In this document: positions 40,692 through 44,333 of the stretch, piece by piece | Layout: the number at the start of each line of letters is the position of its first letter | Numbering within the stretch: position 1 is the stretch's first letter | Assembly: GCA_026134085.1 (NCBI GenBank) | Contig: JAOQIN010000010.1 | Location: forward strand, 1-44,333 | Direction of reading: 5' to 3' | Source: Candidatus Methanoxibalbensis ujae | Lineage (GTDB): Archaea > Halobacteriota > Syntropharchaeia > Alkanophagales > Methanospirareceae | Length of the DNA: 44,333 nt | Notes under the pieces: generated by a model | The model's database searches: none | The model's input: only the letters and a program-made list of their open reading frames with translations | Told to the model about the DNA's origin: nothing | Made by a program: the position numbers and the translations under genes

Positions 40692-42310
40692 CTCCCTCCC
40701 ACAGCCTCCACTCCAGCTGCAGCAGCTGCGGCAGTTCCCATGTCACTCAGCTGAGGAAGACCGAACATCGCGCAGAGGTTGTGCACGATTGTCTGCGGAA
40801 CAAATGTGAGCCAGAGTATGCCGAGGATTATGCATGAGGATGCGAGGACAAACATTGAAAAAAGCATTGCACGCGGAATGCCGTCTGCTCCGCTTCCACT
40901 TTTGCTTTTGCTTCCACTTTCGCTTCCACTGATATCATGATGAGGATGCGGCTCTATGAAATACATGCGCTCTATCACCCTCCAGAAGTAAACGAGATTG
41001 AGCAGGCTGCTGAGAAGCAGAACTGCGATAAACGCATATCCCGAGGACACTGTCTCCGCCGCCTCTGCGGAGGCTATGAGCAGAAAAAGCTTTGATGCAA
41101 ATCCTGTTGTCGGAGGCACACCTATCATTGAGAGCGCTGCCACTGTGAAAAATGCGCTCGTCCATGGCATCTTCCTCCCCAATCCGTTGAAATTGTTTAT
41201 GTCAAGCAGCTTGAGGCGGTGAAAAAATCCACCAACGGACATGAACAGACAGCACTTCATTATCGCATGATTCAATATATGGGCAACCGCACCCACAAGA
41301 CCCCACGGAGATAAAGGTGTAAGCCCAAGACCCAGCATGATGTATCCTATCTGCGACACGCTTGAATACGCAAGCATCCTTTTTATGTTTCGCTGCATTA
41401 TAGCAAATAAAGAACCTGCTATTATGCCAATTGCAGCAATCCAGCATATCAATATATCAAGACCAACATAATTAGTTATAAAATCAAGCGTAAACACTGA
41501 TAACAAGACACGCATAAGTGCGTAAATTGAGACTTTTGATGAAGTGGCTGCGATAAGCGCGCTCACTGTTGAAGGAGCATAAGAATATGCGTCCGGCTGC
41601 CATATGTGAAGAGGGAAAAGAGCCATTTTTATGCTGAATCCTATGAGGATGAACACGAACGCCGCCTGAACCATTTTGTTCCCGTATCCCAGAAGCGGAA
41701 GTATTTCTTTTACGCTCTCCATGGTGAGATGCCCAGTAACCGCATACAGAAATCCCACGCCCAGCAGATAGAAGCAAGCGCCTATGGAACCCATCACAAG
41801 ATAGTTGAAAGATGCCTTGAGCGCCCTTCCTCCAGCAGAAGCGATGAGCGCATAGCTTGAAAGAGATGCTATCTCAAGAAACACATAGAGGTTGAAAAGG
41901 TCACCGGTCACAACTATACCGCATAGCCCCGTGATGTAGAGTTGAAGGACCACATAAAAAGTCACAGTTTTTCTCTGCCCAATTTCCTTCTCAAGATTTT
42001 TCCATCCGTAGATCACGCATAACACACCTATAAAAAGGATGACGAGCAGGACAAATGCGTTCAGCACATCAACAACATATACAATGCCCCACGGGAACAT
42101 CCAGCCTCCAATTTTGTATATTATGGGGGCTGAGATGGCACGGTGTAATATCAGAACTGCAAGGGATAACTGGGCGATTAGTGTCATCAAGGATATCGGA
42201 AAGCATGCCTTCCTGTTGAACCATCCAGCAACAAGAATAGTATATGCAGACAGCAGCGACATTACGACGACAATTATCGGGAAATGTTCCACGCCTATCA
42301 ACGCAAACAC
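40688..42310 (-). CDS. Proton/ion-translocating antiporter-type subunit (MrpD/NuoN-like), copy 1
   Basis: A 540-residue paralogue of the next gene, about 14 helices. It has Glu146 (YVFLEIASLSSYALI), Lys228 (GFSIKMALFPLHIWQPDAYS), Lys259 (AATSSKVSIYALMR) and the late NHAIMKCCLFM, matching the proton-channel residues of MrpD and NuoL/M/N. A Ser/Gly/Lys repeat (SGSESGSKSKSGSGA) sits in the loop before helix 13. The start is GTG 42310 with GAGAGG just ahead; a later start is possible. A TATA-like stretch lies upstream at 42356-42370. Confidence 0.88.
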   Translation of the reverse strand: MFALIGVEHFPIIVVVMSLLSAYTILVAGWFNRKACFPISLMTLIAQLSLAVLILHRAISAPIIYKIGGWMFPWGIVYVVDVLNAFVLLVILFIGVLCVIYGWKNLEKEIGQRKTVTFYVVLQLYITGLCGIVVTGDLFNLYVFLEIASLSSYALIASAGGRALKASFNYLVMGSIGACFYLLGVGFLYAVTGHLTMESVKEILPLLGYGNKMVQAAFVFILIGFSIKMALFPLHIWQPDAYSYAPSTVSALIAATSSKVSIYALMRVLLSVFTLDFITNYVGLDILICWIAAIGIIAGSLFAIMQRNIKRMLAYSSVSQIGYIMLGLGLTPLSPWGLVGAVAHILNHAIMKCCLFMSVGGFFHRLKLLDINNFNGLGRKMPWTSAFFTVAALSMIGVPPTTGFASKLFLLIASAEAAETVSSGYAFIAVLLLSSLLNLVYFWRVIERMYFIEPHPHHDISGSESGSKSKSGSGADGIPRAMLFSMFVLASSCIILGILWLTFVPQTIVHNLCAMFGLPQLSDMGTAAAAAAGVEAVGGR

Positions 42311-42355
42311 CTCTCAACTCAGCAAAAGCCCATCCCTCTCCTTCCACGCTGAGAC

Positions 42356-42370
42356 ATTTAAATAATTTTC
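42356..42370 (-). promoter_or_regulatory. TATA-like promoter of the antiporter gene pair
   Basis: On the minus strand, GCGAAAATTATTTAAATG is about 50-60 bases ahead of the GTG start of the first antiporter-type gene. It is the only A/T-rich stretch in this spacer. Confidence 0.5.
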
Positions 42371-42430
42371 GCTTTTTTCGCTCTGCTCCAGTGAGATCCT
42401 CTGCGGTCAAACCACAGCAGCTTCAACGGT

Positions 42431-43726
42431 TCAGCGGCGACGGGCGTGCTCACGCAGGAAAATCGTACTTGAGATGCCTCCAAGAATAAGGTTCATGTAA
42501 TACACGATGAGCCTCCAAAGCAGTGTGAACACCGCGTCAACATGAATTCCTATGATTTTGTAAATGTGTGTGAAGCCAAACTCAGCAACTCCACTGCTTC
42601 CCGGCGTGAGGGGTATTGAAACGAGAATCAGAAGAATAAACTGCGCAGCGAAGGAGGGTATCCACGCAGGGTCGGAATACAAACTCAACATTATCAAAGG
42701 AGGAATGCAGAAATCAACAGACCAGAGAGCTGCTGAAAGTGCAAAGGATTTGAGAACGACAACACCTCCTTCATCACGGATAACTGATATCGCACTGCAG
42801 AAGTTCTCCAGTTCAACCTGCACACGCTCCATGAAGCGCTCAATCGCATGTCCTCGGCTGCGCGCAGCAAATCGCTCCACAATCCCAAACACCCTGTCCA
42901 TTGCCATTCTTATCTTGAGAGGATTATCAACACCTATCAGAACAACAGCGGACAATATGCTGAATATTACGATAAGAGACACACATAAAACCATAAAAAA
43001 AGGTTTTAATGCAGGTTCCACTACAAAATAAATGAATATAACACTGAATATTGCACCTATCATCACAACGAAGAAGTCAAACACACGCTCTCCAAACACG
43101 ATAACTGTGCTTTCACCTATGGAAAGAGCTCGCTTGCTCAGCAGATATATGCGTATGGGCTCTCCACCAAACTGTGATGGCGTTATGCAAGCGCCGAAAA
43201 GGCTTGCGAACACTATCTTCAGAGAATCACGAATTTTCAAACGCTCATGCATCACATCCTCCCGTGCATTCATGCGCACATTCCGGGCATTTGTTGAGCC
43301 GGGCTTCTCTGTTTTTCCCGCACGCTGTCTGAGTCTGCGGCTTACCACAAAATCACTCAAAACCTTCAGGCGAATACTCCATATGAAAAGCGCAAGAAAG
43401 TGCATAAACACTGCAGCAGCGAAAAATAACAGATTTATACGCACAGTGGTGAGCTCGTCTATGCTGAAATTCAGAAGCAATGCAATCGTGAAAACACTTA
43501 TAAACAGGGATAGCAGCAGCATTATTTCTCTTTTACGCTTACTTCCAAGGCTTCTTAGCATGTCTTCTGAGTTTGATCCGTTTTTTGATTCTTCAGTGAT
43601 CTCACAGTTTGAATGAGATGTGCTCGTTTCGTTCAGGGATCTTTCTGGAATGTGCGCGCCTGCCATCGCATAACCTTCTTTTCTGATTTTATGTGATATA
43701 TGTTTATGCCTGTTCATTGTGCTCAT
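42431..43726 (-). CDS. UPF0104/LPG-synthase-like membrane flippase domain protein
   Basis: A 431-residue protein with a hydrophilic N-terminal region of about 65 residues and seven or eight helices. ITPSQFGGEPIRIYLL and LTPGSSGVAEFGFTH are the hallmark motifs of the UPF0104 (AglD/lysylphosphatidylglycerol synthase TM) family. These proteins are thought to flip or transfer lipid-linked sugars or aminoacyl-lipids; AglD of Haloferax is involved in S-layer glycosylation. It fits with the flippase and glycosyltransferase elsewhere in the window. A loop at 128-160 is rich in Arg/Asn. Met21 is an alternative start. Confidence 0.88.
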   Translation of the reverse strand: MSTMNRHKHISHKIRKEGYAMAGAHIPERSLNETSTSHSNCEITEESKNGSNSEDMLRSLGSKRKREIMLLLSLFISVFTIALLLNFSIDELTTVRINLLFFAAAVFMHFLALFIWSIRLKVLSDFVVSRRLRQRAGKTEKPGSTNARNVRMNAREDVMHERLKIRDSLKIVFASLFGACITPSQFGGEPIRIYLLSKRALSIGESTVIVFGERVFDFFVVMIGAIFSVIFIYFVVEPALKPFFMVLCVSLIVIFSILSAVVLIGVDNPLKIRMAMDRVFGIVERFAARSRGHAIERFMERVQVELENFCSAISVIRDEGGVVVLKSFALSAALWSVDFCIPPLIMLSLYSDPAWIPSFAAQFILLILVSIPLTPGSSGVAEFGFTHIYKIIGIHVDAVFTLLWRLIVYYMNLILGGISSTIFLREHARRR

Positions 43727-43918
43727 TCATGTGCCATCCAATTCTGTGCATGTGCTACACTTTGGACTGCAGTGGGGTGCTGAGAGGTGCTCTGTTGTAT
43801 GTGCTTGTAGCGGCGCTGTGCGAATGCATAATGCTTCAATAATTACTGCTGTTACTGCCCGTGGTAGAGCGGGGGAGGTGTGTGATTTATATATGATATA
43901 TGGTGACATACATATCTA

Positions 43919-44250
43919 TGAAGGCGAAGCAGGAGCACTGGATAGGTGCAGCGGGCTGCGTGTATGACATATACTAACACTTTGTATGCTGCACTACGGG
44001 AGGCCTGTCAGGCCTTGCGGAATGAGAGAGCTGAATGAGGAGAAGCGCAGGATCATGCTGAGAGAGCAATTCATAAATCCTGATTGTGTTCATATTTTCA
44101 TAACAGCACATCCGAAGTGGGCGCAATCGCAGCTCGTGAAGCAAAGGACAGCAAAGTTTCTGTTTGAGACCTGAGTTGAAGGGAAAATTGTGGGCATCTT
44201 TGGCTACTGCGGCATGGGGATGTCTCAGACAATTTATAGAGAGGCAGAAT
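43919..44250 (+). pseudogene. tnpA (IS200/IS605, Y1 HUH transposase), decayed by frameshifts
   Basis: Starting at ATG 43919 the sequence gives MKAKQEHWIGAAGCVYDIY then a stop and HFVCC, matching the start of IS200-type transposases (G-C-V-Y-D-I-N-Y-H-F-V-W-C). After a frameshift comes YGRPVRPC, then NEEKRRIML, NPDCVHIFITAHPKW and RTAKFLFE, and in other frames ELS/KGK and LRQFIERQN. The HUH motif HxH is C-V-H (first His lost), and there are at least three frameshifts or stops. It lies right upstream of a tnpB start, the normal tnpA-tnpB order, and is the fuller sister of the 35.67 kb relic. Confidence 0.82.
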
Positions 44251-44333
44251 GTGAAAGCAATAACTCATAAGTTCAGGCTGTATCCTTCGGAGGAGCAAAA
44301 AGAGAAGTTGCTGTTCATACTGGAGCAATGCAG
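44251..44333 (+). CDS. tnpB: TnpB (IS200/IS605 OrfB nuclease), N-terminus, cut by window end
   Basis: GTG 44251 opens VKAITHKFRLYPSEEQKEKL, followed by LFILEQC at the window edge. The pattern K-FRLYP---Q---L---- is the typical TnpB start (first beta-strand and helix). TnpB is an RNA-guided DNA endonuclease related to Cas12, using an omega-RNA from the element's right end. Only 27 residues are visible, in one open frame, so activity and integrity cannot be judged. It starts at the end of the tnpA relic. Confidence 0.85.
   Translation, partial: MKAITHKFRLYPSEEQKEKLLFILEQC

Overview
The window is chromosomal DNA from an archaeon, almost certainly a euryarchaeote. Diagnostic genes are PCNA, the large primase subunit, ribosomal proteins L21e and L39e, the RNA exosome/SBDS/proteasome-alpha cluster, a thermosome-family chaperonin, ABCE1/Rli1, an A-type ATPase subunit a, geranylgeranyl reductase, UPF0179, an archaeal-type LeuRS and a tRNA-Tyr with a BHB-type intron. 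A multihaem cytochrome c, pyruvate:ferredoxin oxidoreductase-type subunits and a Tes-like radical SAM enzyme point to a strict anaerobe. The mix is reminiscent of the ANME-1/Syntrophoarchaeia/Methanosarcina side of the Euryarchaeota, but that placement is inference. Most intact genes start after clear GGAGGTG-like sites, often with GTG. A few (leuS, queD, the LysE-type gene) have A/T-rich promoter-like sequence right before the start and may be leaderless.

Layout. 1-400: remains of an IS200/IS605-type element (piece of TnpB and a possible right-end/omega-RNA tail). 0.4-4.8 kb: two alkaline-phosphatase-superfamily enzymes and a polysaccharide flippase (surface glycan or lipid metabolism). 5.0-8.7 kb: a membrane-anchored multihaem cytochrome c, then a minus-strand group of an unrecognised protein, PorD, PorG and a Cas4-like Fe-S protein. 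8.7-11.1 kb: a replication operon pcn-priL-xseB ending in tRNA-Val. 11.7-20 kb: stand-alone ATPase subunit a, an inositol monophosphatase/FBPase, Rli1, a Tes-like radical SAM enzyme, an ArsA/Get3-like ATPase and a small helical protein. 20.2-22.5 kb: L21e, a very short L39e gene, QueD, KsgA, tRNA-Tyr (with intron) and tRNA-Gly. 22.7-28.6 kb (minus strand): tRNA-Ala, psmA, SBDS, Rrp4, Rrp41, Rrp42 and, last, a strongly divergent thermosome subunit. 28.6-34.2 kb: LysE-type exporter, SerA, a GT4 glycosyltransferase, geranylgeranyl reductase and UPF0179. 34.2-43.7 kb (minus strand): a site-2 protease with CBS domains, LeuRS, two overlapping antiporter-type (MrpD/NuoL/N-like) subunits and a UPF0104 membrane protein. 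43.9-44.3 kb: a decayed tnpA directly followed by the start of a tnpB that runs out of the window. A deletion relic of the same tnpA lies at 35.67-35.84 kb.

How it fits together. The core is information processing: replication (PCNA, primase, ExoVII small subunit), translation and ribosome recycling/maturation (Rli1, SBDS, KsgA, L21e, L39e, LeuRS, tRNAs) and RNA/protein turnover (exosome, proteasome). Around it are membrane-lipid and glycan genes and energy genes (cytochrome c, PorGD, antiporter subunits, ATPase subunit a).

Most striking points: a thermosome homologue that has lost key ATPase residues, has a basic tail and sits behind the exosome genes; a Cas4-like protein with an altered nuclease motif divergent from PCNA; PorG-PorD without PorA-PorB; a CX3CH haem site; low-complexity insertions in Rli1 and LeuRS; abundant short tandem repeats between genes; and three remnants of one IS200/IS605 family plus a possibly live tnpB at the window edge.
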